A DNA stretch of 64,000 bases from Clostridia bacterium (GTDB lineage: Bacteria; Bacillota; Clostridia; Christensenellales; UMGS416). The first letter of the stretch is position 1. Every line of letters starts with the position of its first letter. The notes under the pieces are model-generated. The model was given only the letters and a program-made list of their open reading frames with translations, did no database searches and was not told where the DNA came from. This document shows, piece by piece, positions 34,301-42,366 of this stretch. The position numbers and the translations under genes were made by a program. The stretch spans positions 248,001-312,000 of the forward strand of contig JAFGUF010000031.1 in NCBI GenBank assembly GCA_016938675.1. The letters run 5' to 3'.

Positions 34301-34860
34301 GAATTGGCAAAGGCAAAGTCACCTACTGTGGTAATAGTATCGGGTATTACAACTGCTGTTGTAGGGGATGTATTGATATGCTGCACTATTTCTGTCTGCG
34401 CGGCATTATATAGAATATCGTCAACCATAACAAATGAAGTGTTGCCGGCATTAAGATTGATTGCAGAGAGATTTTCGCATCCTCCAAGAGAGCCTGAAGA
34501 TATAGTGAACACACTTGCAGGTATGGTTATGCTCTGCAGATTGCTGCAGCTGAAGAATGCCATATTGGTTATTGTTGTTATTCCCTCGGGTATGGTTACG
34601 TGGGTAATTGTGGTGTTGTATGAAAACGCACCATCAATGCTTTTTACGGCCTGGCCGTTTATCGAGGTCGGAATAGTGATAACCGACGCTGTCCCTTCAT
34701 AGCCTGTTATGCTGCCGTTTTCAAAGATATACCCGTCGCTTGTTGTAGCGGCGCTGGCAGTATATTCTGTACCACCTGATGAATACACCAGAACAAAGCT
34801 GAGCAAGGCAAATAGAATTATATAAATCAGCTTTCTTCTGCTAAATAGCAATCCCTTCAT
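31375..34860 (-). CDS. Large surface protein: BspA-like LRRs, InlB-type repeats, M15 peptidase
   Basis: An 1161-residue exported protein. A signal peptide (about 1-38, FALLSFVLVYSSGG) leads to BspA-like (LRR_5) repeats to about 650, such as SITIPASVFTISSGSLGGCENL. Two Listeria-Bacteroides (InlB-B/flg_new) repeats follow near 665-835 (GYTFDGWYTDPSCELKYKF). Beyond a Ser/Thr linker and an Ig-like region, the last 100 residues form an M15A-type peptidase: ITGYRC, EHVLGRAADLW (His1109, Asp1116) and HVHIDTRG (His1146/1148). This suggests a cell-wall D,D- or L,D-peptidase carried by an adhesin-like scaffold. GGGGGA precedes the ATG; no LPXTG or SLH motif is visible. Confidence 0.85.
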   Translation of the reverse strand: MKGLLFSRRKLIYIILFALLSFVLVYSSGGTEYTASAATTSDGYIFENGSITGYEGTASVITIPTSINGQAVKSIDGAFSYNTTITHVTIPEGITTITNMAFFSCSNLQSITIPASVFTISSGSLGGCENLSAINLNAGNTSFVMVDDILYNAAQTEIVQHINTSPTTAVVIPDTITTVGDFAFANSANIATVSISANTTEIGMGAFAACPNLTSITVNTANPNYVSIGGVLLTKDEKSIIAYPANKSGTSISISSISPNVEVLAPFAFAGCVFVNNITLSANISDVLFAFENALSLTQINVDSANTTFSSIDGVLFSKDGKTLIYYPAGKTASSYTIPSGTLTIALASFSSQPYLETIIIQDGLTTIETLAFLSCENLTKLVVPESVTTFGLMALQGSESLVVWGYPLSKAEYYTDTYGVPFVAIGSSDDWSYTDNGDGTCTLTEYKSADTNVLVPSVIDDLYVDTLGVTAFSGRSDIEYVSFYESITTIDAANNDGSIYLFQDCSKLREIYLPASLEKLTTYSAPYKPFKGATSLVNVIVNEDNSMFYDINGVLFSWDKKLIAYPSGRTAESYSIPNGTTGVSYGAFDNNYLKTVTVPGTVSMLSKGLEPTFKNNITTVYLSEGVDTVGDVFSQTKAMNIYFPNSVVDISGFDYANVLHTFYVYEDSAPHLYAVEKNIKFVLLYVIKFNSNGGTSAADQIVPNGSKISEPSNVTKANNVLIGWYTDVALTNKWSFKDDTASGSMTLNAKWVEGYPIIYNMNGGTNDPDNPPYYVKGTVVELDDPTKTGYTFDGWYTDPSCELKYKFEAIEKDSTGTVELWADWWIIPPTSSTGTSTSSTTLDIKKPEVLQDGLPEYISYMQVGQNIKVEGKLYIQYADVDEIAVQYPGHTDKLYKYEEGSKRLTEFKYSHAFTVDNINYNLDEKYVITLRLATGDVYQHYININKYHMYTEALHAPDNILYMSSDKKYELRSMATANNFFETLSASYVTLTPEICEISADGSIKLLASGEAKIKTIVTLADGENLEYENIFNVVEKTSSEPTQLEKELMCPCYGQFCSGLPAQGIDPELLRLIEKIREEAGVPVYIITGYRCEDYNRNINADGESEHVLGRAADLWSPDLTAEQLYTICDSLNLGGGVGQYPSHVHIDTRGAYIRWIDE

Positions 34861-34965
34861 AAATATTCCCCCAAACTATAGAAATCCATTTTTTATTATA
34901 ACATTCAATGGTTATGTTTTCAATTATCGACAATAGTAAATAGGGCAATATTATAAAAAACCAAT

Positions 34966-34996
34966 AAAAAAGCTAACTCTGCACAGTAGAGTCAGC
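34966..34996 (-). terminator. Terminator of the TetR-linked membrane gene
   Basis: Read on the - strand, GCTGACTCT pairs with AGAGTTAGC (one G-U) around ACTGTGC and is followed by six T. It ends the operon that starts at 36332. Confidence 0.8.
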
Positions 34997-35021
34997 CTTT
35001 ATTTGGTAGTTTTTTTAGAAA

Positions 35022-35717
35022 TTAAGACTTTGCAGCCTTTTTCATGAACAAGCTTCTATATGCTATTATTGCAACTGCAACATAGGCAAGCGTTTTAGGC
35101 ATCATTAGCATTCCAAGCATCGGGACTATATGCGCGAATAGTATTACCGGCGTATAGAACAAATAGGATGTGAAAATCATGCTGCTGACTGCGATATATA
35201 TTTTATCTTTGTTTTTGACACCGTCTATCATAATCGCCGCCGCAATGCTGAGGCCGACTATCATCAGAGGTATATTTCTGCTTAGTGTCCATATGAAATC
35301 CGCGTCCTGCGAAAGCCATCTGTTCTGAGGAAGCGCCATGACGATCAGCCTTATTACACTAATAATCATCATTAACCACCAGAACACACCTCTTTTTTTA
35401 TCAAAGTGCACTCTCCATATTTCCACAACAATCATATAGAAAAAAGTAACTGTGATTGCTGTAGACAACGAGCCAAGACCTACAAGCAAAGTGTTCGCTT
35501 CAAGTCCGCCCATTAGGTATGCTGTTGCGCGGAAACCAACATGCCCTGTGTCACCCAGTGCAAGCAGGAAAAAAGCAATAGTAAAAAGTTTTGCTGTAAG
35601 TTTGTTTTCTTCCTTCACATTTGCACGGTTTTTGTACATCAGTATTACCAGTACCCATATTACAATCAGGTATGATATATCGAAAATTATTTCCATCCAT
35701 TTGGCCATTTCTTCCAT
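35022..35717 (-). CDS. Polytopic membrane protein under a TetR regulator
   Basis: A 231-residue protein with about seven predicted membrane helices (e.g. IVIWVLVILMY, LFTIAFFLLALGD, TAITVTFFYMIVVEIW) and a short basic C-terminus. I do not recognise a family; it has no obvious transporter motif. AAGGAG lies six bases before the ATG. It follows the TetR gene by 39 bases with no terminator between, so it is probably that regulator's target. Confidence 0.72.
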   Translation of the reverse strand: MEEMAKWMEIIFDISYLIVIWVLVILMYKNRANVKEENKLTAKLFTIAFFLLALGDTGHVGFRATAYLMGGLEANTLLVGLGSLSTAITVTFFYMIVVEIWRVHFDKKRGVFWWLMMIISVIRLIVMALPQNRWLSQDADFIWTLSRNIPLMIVGLSIAAAIMIDGVKNKDKIYIAVSSMIFTSYLFYTPVILFAHIVPMLGMLMMPKTLAYVAVAIIAYRSLFMKKAAKS

Positions 35718-35756
35718 AGTATGCTCCTTTTATAGTGTTTATTATATTTTCATAGA

Positions 35757-36332
35757 TTATTTGCTGTATGCAATGCAGGACGCGATTTTTTCGGTCATTT
35801 TCATCAATGTTTTAAGGTCGGCTTCTTTTTCATCCAGCACAAATGTACTCATCAGATAGCCGTTAACACAGTTCATGTATAGTTCTGTTATAAGCTCCGG
35901 GTCATCTTTTATCCTGCCGCTTTTATTGAGGCCGGAAAAATAGTCTTTCATATGCTTTCTGATATGGCTGCCCCTGAACTCATCGGCAAATTTCTCCGCC
36001 GGGTTTTCCTCCTGAATCATGCCCTTCATGACCATTTTGATTATCTGCCTGCTGGATTTATAAAGCATAAACATTTGTGATGATACGTTTATTAAATCCT
36101 GCTGTACATCGCCGCTCATTTCGCTGTGGAATAGGTTTTGAGAATCTATTGAGGATATATTGGAAACCAGTATTTCATCATAGAGATGCTTCTTGCTTTT
36201 AAAGTTCCTGAAAAGTGTGGTTTCATTTACTCCCGCGCAGTCGGCGATTTCCTTAGTGCGCACAGAGGTATAACCTTTCTCTGCGAAGAGCTCCTTGGCA
36301 GCTTCCATTATTTTTACTTTTGTCGAGTCCAT
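35757..36332 (-). CDS. TetR-family transcriptional regulator
   Basis: A 191-residue repressor-type protein. The N-terminal helix-turn-helix is VRTKEIADCAGVNETTLFRNFKSKKHLYDE (helices 2-3 near 22-52). The C-terminal ligand domain is divergent; no inducer can be named. AAGGAGC precedes the ATG. A consensus promoter and an 18-base palindrome lie immediately upstream, indicating autoregulation, and the membrane gene downstream is likely co-regulated. Confidence 0.9.
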   Translation of the reverse strand: MDSTKVKIMEAAKELFAEKGYTSVRTKEIADCAGVNETTLFRNFKSKKHLYDEILVSNISSIDSQNLFHSEMSGDVQQDLINVSSQMFMLYKSSRQIIKMVMKGMIQEENPAEKFADEFRGSHIRKHMKDYFSGLNKSGRIKDDPELITELYMNCVNGYLMSTFVLDEKEADLKTLMKMTEKIASCIAYSK

Positions 36333-36344
36333 CGCTGCTCCTTT

Positions 36345-36362
36345 TGCAAGTGGCTACTTGCA
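36345..36362 (-). promoter_or_regulatory. Palindromic TetR operator candidate
   Basis: TGCAAGT-GGCT-ACTTGCA: seven-base perfect arms around four bases. It begins at the last base of the -10 and covers the start-site region, between promoter and ribosome site. Confidence 0.7.
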
Positions 36363-36390
36363 TTATAAATTAACTGATGAGAAGTGTCAA
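36362..36390 (-). promoter_or_regulatory. Consensus promoter of the TetR operon
   Basis: On the - strand: TTGACA (36390-36385), 17 bases, TATAAT (36367-36362), matching the sigma-A consensus at all 12 positions. Confidence 0.88.
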
Positions 36391-36445
36391 ATGAAATATT
36401 TAAAATTATTCTAATAATATGTATTTGTGCCTGAAATACAGTTTT

Positions 36446-37453
36446 TTAATTGTTTTCTGGCTGGTATTTGAAGTAATATTTATCGCAGAAGAGGTCTTCA
36501 TTAAACTTCCATACTACAGTTATAGCTATCAGGTATTCGCCCTCTTCTTTGGGAAGGCTGAGTTCCTCCCCATGTGAGATCATGTTTTCGCCGCTTGCGC
36601 CATAGATATTTATGTAATCGCCTTCAATTCTGTAAACCGTGTATGTGATTGCCCGGTCGATTTCTCCGTACGTAGTAGCCTCATTTACGCTGCTGACCGC
36701 ATAGAGGGAGTCAATCATTGACTGTCTTTCTTCTATTGTAAGCGGTGCCATGTCGCCGCAGAGTGTTGATACGCTGCCGTCTTCGTTAATGTGCTGTATC
36801 TGCGACCATACGCTCTCTTTGTGCAGAGGTATCCACATATCGTTGCTGTCAGTAACAATTAAAAGCGAATTTTGCTTCTTGAGCTCAAGTGTTCTTTCGA
36901 AACTGTTACCGTAGTTTTTATCATTTTCATCAATTCTTACTATGTCAAAATATGTACTGCCCTCATTTATTTCAATCAGCCGCCATAGTTCATCGGGCTG
37001 ACCGCTTAAGAATTTTATTAGTATGCCGTTGGCTTCCTTCCCAGACATAAAGTACTGCCAGGCAAAGAGCTCTTTTTCACTTTCGAATCTCTTTTGATAG
37101 CCTTTGCCGTCGGGCCTTATTTCAATGTATATTCCCTTAGTATTGGGGAGTGCAAGGTAGCTAAAAAAATAATTATCATCATCTTTGGCTGCCCCTTGCT
37201 GTTGCTCAGAAATCATCTGATACATTCCTGCAATATCATAGTACTCTCCATTTTCCGCCTTGATCATAATACTCTGCAGGCCTTCCTCAGGCTGCGCTGC
37301 AATTTCCAGCTCAGTTTCGTCTGAGCCGTATTTTGTTGAGCTGTTTTGGGGCATGTTGCCGCCTGAGAGCAGGTTTTTAGCAATAAAATAGCTGCATATC
37401 AATATCGTTAGTACTGCCGTAGAAACAATTGCAATAATAAAATATTTTTTCAT
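36446..37453 (-). CDS. Membrane-anchored protein, unknown function
   Basis: A 335-residue protein with a signal-anchor helix (about 4-27; a Cys within it, ILICSYFIA, does not sit in a clean lipobox). The linker is polar (SGGNMPQNSSTKYGS). The exported domain is rich in acidic and aromatic residues and ends in a beta-rich region (YLIAITVVWKFNEDLFCDKYYFKY). No family recognised. AGGTG precedes the ATG. It stands alone, between the TetR operon and trpB. Confidence 0.65.
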   Translation of the reverse strand: MKKYFIIAIVSTAVLTILICSYFIAKNLLSGGNMPQNSSTKYGSDETELEIAAQPEEGLQSIMIKAENGEYYDIAGMYQMISEQQQGAAKDDDNYFFSYLALPNTKGIYIEIRPDGKGYQKRFESEKELFAWQYFMSGKEANGILIKFLSGQPDELWRLIEINEGSTYFDIVRIDENDKNYGNSFERTLELKKQNSLLIVTDSNDMWIPLHKESVWSQIQHINEDGSVSTLCGDMAPLTIEERQSMIDSLYAVSSVNEATTYGEIDRAITYTVYRIEGDYINIYGASGENMISHGEELSLPKEEGEYLIAITVVWKFNEDLFCDKYYFKYQPENN

Positions 37454-37545
37454 TTTTCACCTAGTTGTATAAACATATATTGTAATTATATTACATTTGA
37501 GAGGTGTAATCAAATTGTATATAATATTCTGCGGATATAAAGGGC

Positions 37546-37577
37546 AAAATAAAAGCTGCCTGCATTGCACAGACAGC
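37546..37577 (-). terminator. Terminator of trpB
   Basis: On the - strand, GCTGTCTG pairs with CAGGCAGC (one G-U) around TGCAATG, then TTTTATTTT. Confidence 0.75.
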
Positions 37578-37602
37578 TGATTCTTGTTATTTTACAGTAA
37601 AA

Positions 37603-38832
37603 TTATTTAATTCCCAGGCGTTCGCCGTAGTGCTCAATTACATAATCCATGTCCTTGTCTCCGCGGCCTGAGCAGTTAACCAGGATTGAACCTGTGCCCA
37701 TCTCTTTAGCCAGCTTCATAGCGTATGCAACTGCGTGTGCGCTTTCCAATGCGGGGATAATGCCTTCAAGCTTTGAAAGCTTATCGAATGCATCGATTGC
37801 TTCATCGTCAGATGCTGTTTTGTATGTTACTCTGCCTAGATCCTTGAGGTATGCATGCTCAGGGCCAACTGAAGGATAGTCAAGGCCGCTGGCTATTGAA
37901 TATACAGGCAGTGGCTCGCCCTTTTCATCCTGCAGCATAATGGAGTTGAAGCCGTGCATTACGCCCTCTTTTCCATATGTCAGGCTGGCTGCGTGCTCAC
38001 CTATCTCTGTGCCCCTGCCAAGGGGTTCAACGCCGTAGAGCTTAACAGGGTCATTTAAGAATGCGGTCATTATACCGGCTGCGTTGGAGCCGCCGCCTAC
38101 GCATGCGACTACTGCATCCGGCAGCTCGCCTGTCATGCTGACGAATTGTTCTCTTGCTTCAATACCGACGACTGACTGGAAGTCTCTTACCATCATTGGG
38201 AAAGGATGCGGGCCAACTACTGAACCGATGCAGTAGATGGTGTCTTCGAATTCGCCCATATATGCTTCAAAGGCTGCGTCGACAGCTTCTTTCAGTGTTT
38301 TTAGCCCGTGGGATACAGGGATAACCCTTGTTCCTAATAATTTCATGCGAGCTACATTTGGTGCCTGCTTTGCTATGTCCACCTCGCCCATGTAGATATC
38401 GCATTCCAAGCCGAAGTATGCTGCTGCAGTAGCCAGCGCAACGCCGTGCTGCCCCGCTCCTGTTTCTGCGATTATTTTTTTCTTGCCGAGGTATTTCGCC
38501 AAAAGGCCTTCGCCCATGCAGTGATTCAGTTTATGTGCTCCTGTGTGGTTCAGGTCTTCCCTCTTCAAATAAATCTGGCAGTTGCCGATGGAATTAGACA
38601 GCCTTTCACAATGGCCTACTGGTGTGGGCCTGCCCTGAAATTCCTTTCTGATGCGCCTTAGTTCATGGATGAACTTTGAGCTTTTGCATATGGCCTGGTA
38701 TGCTGTTGAAATTTTTTCGAACTCGTCAACCAGCTGCGGTGGTATGTATGCTCCGCCGTATTTGCCGAAGTATCCGTCTTTTGAGGGTGTTGTCTTTGTG
38801 TAAACTGCGAAATCAACATTCTTTTCTAACAT
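37603..38832 (-). CDS. trpB: Tryptophan synthase beta chain (stand-alone)
   Basis: A 409-residue PLP enzyme that joins indole and serine to tryptophan. The PLP Schiff-base lysine is in [14 protein letters not shown] (Lys101), followed by [13 protein letters not shown] and the phosphate loop [20 protein letters not shown] near the start and the C-terminal [13 protein letters not shown] are family marks. AAGGAG lies before the ATG. No trpA or other trp gene is nearby, while a Trp T-box leads the transcript, suggesting salvage of indole rather than full synthesis. Confidence 0.93.
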   Translation of the reverse strand: MLEKNVDFAVYTKTTPSKDGYFGKYGGAYIPPQLVDEFEKISTAYQAICKSSKFIHELRRIRKEFQGRPTPVGHCERLSNSIGNCQIYLKREDLNHTGAHKLNHCMGEGLLAKYLGKKKIIAETGAGQHGVALATAAAYFGLECDIYMGEVDIAKQAPNVARMKLLGTRVIPVSHGLKTLKEAVDAAFEAYMGEFEDTIYCIGSVVGPHPFPMMVRDFQSVVGIEAREQFVSMTGELPDAVVACVGGGSNAAGIMTAFLNDPVKLYGVEPLGRGTEIGEHAASLTYGKEGVMHGFNSIMLQDEKGEPLPVYSIASGLDYPSVGPEHAYLKDLGRVTYKTASDDEAIDAFDKLSKLEGIIPALESAHAVAYAMKLAKEMGTGSILVNCSGRGDKDMDYVIEHYGERLGIK

Positions 38833-38911
38833 TTTCTAGTCTCCTTATGTCTAGTCTTCTTTATAATTGCTGCAGCTTTTTTATAGCTGCATAAATTCCT
38901 GTTTTTGAATA

Positions 38912-39203
38912 TAATAAAAGCCCTTATCCAATATTTAGGACAAGAGCGTAATTCCTGCGGTGCCACCTAATTTGATTAAATATGCCTATAGCATTTTCAA
39001 TCCTCTCAACTCCATACTTTTAAAATATGGTTTCGCTATAACGTGCGAATCCCCGTCGAAGACTACTTGCGTGTGCTTTCATCCCACCCTCATAAGGCCA
39101 TTCCATTCAGCTCAGCCTGCCGCAATTCCACCATCTGCAGCTCTCTATCAGGAGATATCTGAATCTACTTCTCTTAATCATCGGTTTGTATCGGTATTAA
39201 ATT
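38912..39203 (-). promoter_or_regulatory. Tryptophan T-box leader of trpB
   Basis: On the - strand the leader contains AGAGAAGTAGATT, AGAGAGCTGCAGATGGTGGAA, then GAATGGAATGGCC with a TGG (Trp) specifier candidate at 39105-39103, and the T-box core AGGTGGCACCGC (38968-38957). The terminator pairs GCTCTTGTCC with GGATAAGGGC (38947-38920; two G-U) before TTTTATTAT. Uncharged tRNA-Trp would favour the antiterminator and trpB expression. The rest of the 517-base gap holds the promoter and the next gene's terminator. Confidence 0.92.
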
Positions 39204-39209
39204 ATTAAT

Positions 39210-39238
39210 AGATTACTATTTTTTTTGGAATGTGTCAA
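39210..39238 (-). promoter_or_regulatory. Promoter of the T-box/trpB transcript
   Basis: On the - strand: TTGACA (39238-39233), 17 bases, TAATCT (39215-39210). Transcription would begin near 39203. Confidence 0.65.
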
Positions 39239-39271
39239 TAATTTTTTTATTTATCCTTCTAAAGCAGCAAA

Positions 39272-39303
39272 CAAAAAAAGGACTCCACATTTTCTGTGGA
39301 GTC
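39272..39303 (-). terminator. Terminator of the exported-protein gene at 39350-40000
   Basis: On the - strand, GACTCCACA and TGTGGAGTC pair perfectly (39303-39281) around GAAAA, followed by CTTTTTTTG. Confidence 0.88.
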
Positions 39304-39349
39304 AAAGAGGGAGAATTTATATTAGGGATTTATGAAAAAACTATTAACA

Positions 39350-40000
39350 TTAATCCTGGTTGGCTATTTCTTGTATCATCAATTCTATTGATGTGTTCTG
39401 ATGTGCTGCGATGTCCTTCATCGCGTTTGCTATCAGGATGTCTGCGGTTTCCTGGGTTATAGTTTCGTCTGTCACTAAAGAGATAATTCTCGCCGGGTAT
39501 ACCGCATAGTAGGTGTTTTCCAGAAGCTTTACTTCGCCTTCGTCTTCGGCAATCGCCCATATATCCTTATCGGAATGCTTTAGGATTGCCTTTATTTTTT
39601 CCTGACTAATGCCCAACACTGTCTCGTAGTCTATGTCCTCTCCTGATATTGGCACCAGTCCTTCCAATATATCTACATAAGTGCTTTTGTCATTCTCCTC
39701 CTCTGATGGTGATTGACTCGTTTCATTAAGAGGAGTAGGGAGATAAGTTTCGTCAATCACCGTAGAAGGAGTTTGCGTATTTAAGGAGGTAGTAGAAGTA
39801 TGATTAGCACTTAGCTGTATGTCGTCTTCATTGTCTTGAGCTTCGGCTGCATGTACGGTTATTCCCATCAGATGCTTCAGTGAAGCTATGCCTTCATCGA
39901 CACTGTCGGTTTCGTTTATCAGATGGCTTATTGTGCTTACTGCCGCCGCTGTCATTATTGTCACTGTTATCGCGGCAAATAATGATTTTATTAATCGCAT
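39350..40000 (-). CDS. Exported protein, unknown function
   Basis: A 216-residue protein with an N-terminal signal peptide or anchor (about 4-27, LFAAITVTIMTAAAVS; a later AHAAEA could be a cleavage region). A Ser/Thr/Pro-rich low-complexity segment (about 65-105) precedes a helical C-terminal domain (about 110-216) with no recognised motif. AAAGG lies before the ATG. The 298-base AT-rich gap to the divergent VanY-like gene holds promoter-like sequence and nothing else I can identify. Confidence 0.62.
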   Translation of the reverse strand: MRLIKSLFAAITVTIMTAAAVSTISHLINETDSVDEGIASLKHLMGITVHAAEAQDNEDDIQLSANHTSTTSLNTQTPSTVIDETYLPTPLNETSQSPSEEENDKSTYVDILEGLVPISGEDIDYETVLGISQEKIKAILKHSDKDIWAIAEDEGEVKLLENTYYAVYPARIISLVTDETITQETADILIANAMKDIAAHQNTSIELMIQEIANQD

Positions 40001-40236
40001 ATAACAACCTTTCTGAAATTCTTTTTCCTGAGAGATGTTATGTTATTGTTTCGATATTTGTATATTATATTACGATTGTGTCAAGAATGTGTCAGTAATG
40101 TTAAATATAAGTGAAACATAAATGTAATATTTACGTAATATATTATAATAATATTAGATATATATGTTATTATAAGGCAAAAATATGCAAATTAACTATA
40201 ATATTAGAGTAAAAATGTTACAAAACGGCGTTGCAC

Positions 40237-40266
40237 TTGCATTTTTGCATGTAAAAAAGATATAAT
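40237..40266 (+). promoter_or_regulatory. Promoter-like pair before the VanY-like gene
   Basis: TTGCAT (40237-40242), 18 bases, TATAAT (40261-40266), 32 bases before the start codon. Confidence 0.5.
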
Positions 40267-40298
40267 TACTGTAACAAATCGCTTACTAAGGAACATAA

Positions 40299-41792
40299 AT
40301 GAGACAAATTAAATTAATTATTTTATGCTGCATTATTCTATTTATATCTTCCGGATGCGAAAAGCCGGACACTAAAGAATTAAGTACAGACCAGATAACT
40401 ACTGCGCCTGTTGAAAGCATGGATACCTCTAATGCCGTAGAAATACCTGAAAAGCCATACGAACCTGCGGCGAAAATAGAAGATGTAAAGCTTATCGGAT
40501 ACAGCACTGCTATAGTATGCGGAATAATCAATGATTCACTGGCTGAAGAGCAGGGGTTTGCAATATATAGTGACGCGGGTGAGCTAATTACTGAAAGCCC
40601 GGGAATATTATTTGAAGAAAAATATTATGCTAAAATTGAAGGGCTTGAAGAAGGCAGTGAATATATAGTAAGAATGTATGGAACTATAGATAATGAGATA
40701 GTTTTCTCAAGCGACTACTCCGAAATCAAAACTCCCGCTGTTATAATGGATAAAGATCATGTTGAAGCCATGCTCGATGAACAGATAGACTACAGCCTGC
40801 CGGCATGGCAGGAAGAGCCCGATGAAATAAGCGAAGAGCAGATGACGATACGCAGAGCGCAGCAGCTTTTATGCCTGATAGGGCAGCCCTATGGGAAAAA
40901 GGACAGGTTCAGCCTGGAGCTGCAGCTCAATCAATTACGGCTGGAATATTCATTTAACAGCTACGGAAGATTCGCCTTCTGGGACAATGTCGACGGGAAC
41001 CCGGATGAGGCGACAAACGGATATATAATAGAGATACTTCAGACAAAAGAAGAATGCACTCAGGATGATTTTATTTTTCCTTTTGTTCCTGCTCCGCACG
41101 CATTGGTTGAGTATAACCTCTATAATGAAAACGGCGGGCAGATGGATGCCGAAAGATACATATACGATCATTTGAAGCTTGATGAAGAAGTATACAAGTC
41201 ATACATGGAATATCCGTTTATATATGACACTGATGAATTTAAGGAAAAATATCCGGACCTTGCTGAGAAAAAGGAAAGCGGCGAATACAGTGGCCTTCAG
41301 ATTGAGTATACTATAGCAAAAAACAAAGTTATGTTTTATCAGAAGAATATGGAGTGGATGGAGGAGACGGCCTCTCCGAAGGATCCTACCATACTCATAG
41401 CTGAGGAGAATCAGGATTTTGATGCGATAGTTATTGTACAAGCGGCAGTAGCCTACAGTTATTTATATATGGAGCTTCCCAAGGATAGGGATTTAGAGGA
41501 GCTCTCCATACAATGCGGATACAGAACCTGCGATGTGCAGGCAACTCTGTACAGCAAGAAGACGAACTTTGCACAGGTTGCGAAGCTTTCTGGGGCGTGG
41601 CACTATGACAGGCAGGTACAGTCGTATGTACCTGGGTTTTCCAACCATCAGTTTGGCATAGCATTAGATTTGTGCAATATTTTCGCCTTCCGCGGCTATA
41701 ATCTGTATCCCTACTTTCAGGAGAACGCAGAGAGATACGGATTCTATAATTATTATGTTGAGTCGTGGCATTGGGTATATCTTGGAGAATAA
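40299..41792 (+). CDS. VanY-like D-alanyl-D-alanine carboxypeptidase lipoprotein
   Basis: A 497-residue lipoprotein. The signal peptide ends in the lipobox ISSGC (Cys20). A Pro-rich linker and an Ig/fibronectin-like region (about 60-150) precede a long unassigned middle. The C-terminus is an M15B D,D-peptidase: IQCGYRTCDVQ, SNHQFGIALD (Ser448, His450, Asp457; SxHxxGxAxD) and VESWHW (Glu488, His491). It trims terminal D-Ala of peptidoglycan stem peptides outside the membrane. TAAGGA precedes the ATG. Nothing nearby suggests a vancomycin-resistance cluster, so a housekeeping wall role is more likely. Confidence 0.88.
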   Translation: MRQIKLIILCCIILFISSGCEKPDTKELSTDQITTAPVESMDTSNAVEIPEKPYEPAAKIEDVKLIGYSTAIVCGIINDSLAEEQGFAIYSDAGELITESPGILFEEKYYAKIEGLEEGSEYIVRMYGTIDNEIVFSSDYSEIKTPAVIMDKDHVEAMLDEQIDYSLPAWQEEPDEISEEQMTIRRAQQLLCLIGQPYGKKDRFSLELQLNQLRLEYSFNSYGRFAFWDNVDGNPDEATNGYIIEILQTKEECTQDDFIFPFVPAPHALVEYNLYNENGGQMDAERYIYDHLKLDEEVYKSYMEYPFIYDTDEFKEKYPDLAEKKESGEYSGLQIEYTIAKNKVMFYQKNMEWMEETASPKDPTILIAEENQDFDAIVIVQAAVAYSYLYMELPKDRDLEELSIQCGYRTCDVQATLYSKKTNFAQVAKLSGAWHYDRQVQSYVPGFSNHQFGIALDLCNIFAFRGYNLYPYFQENAERYGFYNYYVESWHWVYLGE

Positions 41793-41794
41793 AT

Positions 41795-41832
41795 ATGAGC
41801 TTTCCCGAAAATTGATGGGAAAGCTCATTTAA
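41795..41832. terminator. Hairpin between convergent genes
   Basis: ATGAGCTTTCCC (41795-41806) and GGGAAAGCTCAT (41817-41828) are perfectly complementary. The T-run after it is short on either strand, but its position between convergent genes fits a bidirectional terminator. Confidence 0.65.
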
Positions 41833-41858
41833 ATATTATATAAATATTTATAATGACA

Positions 41859-42215
41859 TTAGAATTTTTCGATGTTCGTTCCTATATTTTTAAGCTTTGA
41901 AATCATGAAGTTCTCAATTTTGTACCAGCGTTGGACGGTATTCTCCAGCAAATAATAATGAGCTACATAGAATGCTTCCACAACCAAAAACAAAGCTGTA
42001 AGAAGAAGCGTTTCTATACTTTCTATGTAAAAAAACAGTACGACAGAGGCAATTAGCAGCAATGCGAAGATGAAAAGCACAATCAGGTGAATCAGCCTTT
42101 CATGCTGAATATTTGCTATTTGCAGGCGGTGGTAACCCAGTATATCCTCTGTAATATTGCCTGCTTTAAGCTGATTAAGAATATATTGTGTGTGGGCTTT
42201 TACATACTTAGTCAT
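41859..42215 (-). CDS. Small two-helix membrane protein, unknown
   Basis: A 118-residue protein from ATG 42215, chosen because AAAGAGGTG lies six bases upstream; an in-frame ATG 21 bases earlier has no such site. Two adjacent hydrophobic helices (about 45-63 and 66-85; LIVLFIFALLLIASVVLFFY and then ETLLLTALFLVV) lie between amphipathic ends. No recognised domain. Confidence 0.65.
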   Translation of the reverse strand: MTKYVKAHTQYILNQLKAGNITEDILGYHRLQIANIQHERLIHLIVLFIFALLLIASVVLFFYIESIETLLLTALFLVVEAFYVAHYYLLENTVQRWYKIENFMISKLKNIGTNIEKF

Positions 42216-42366
42216 ATTTTTCACCTCTTTGTTCATTTATACCACCATGACGATGACATTAAACCGCTTTTTTAAGTAATGGCTGTCATTTATTTGCGTT
42301 GATGATTTTATATATTTGTGATAAATTATATATATAATTCTATACTAAGTTAGGAAGATAAAACAA

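Noticed and set aside
40299-41792. Vancomycin-resistance gene vanY
   Set aside because: Only the M15B domain is shared; no vanH/A/X or VanRS genes flank it, and the long N-terminal region differs.
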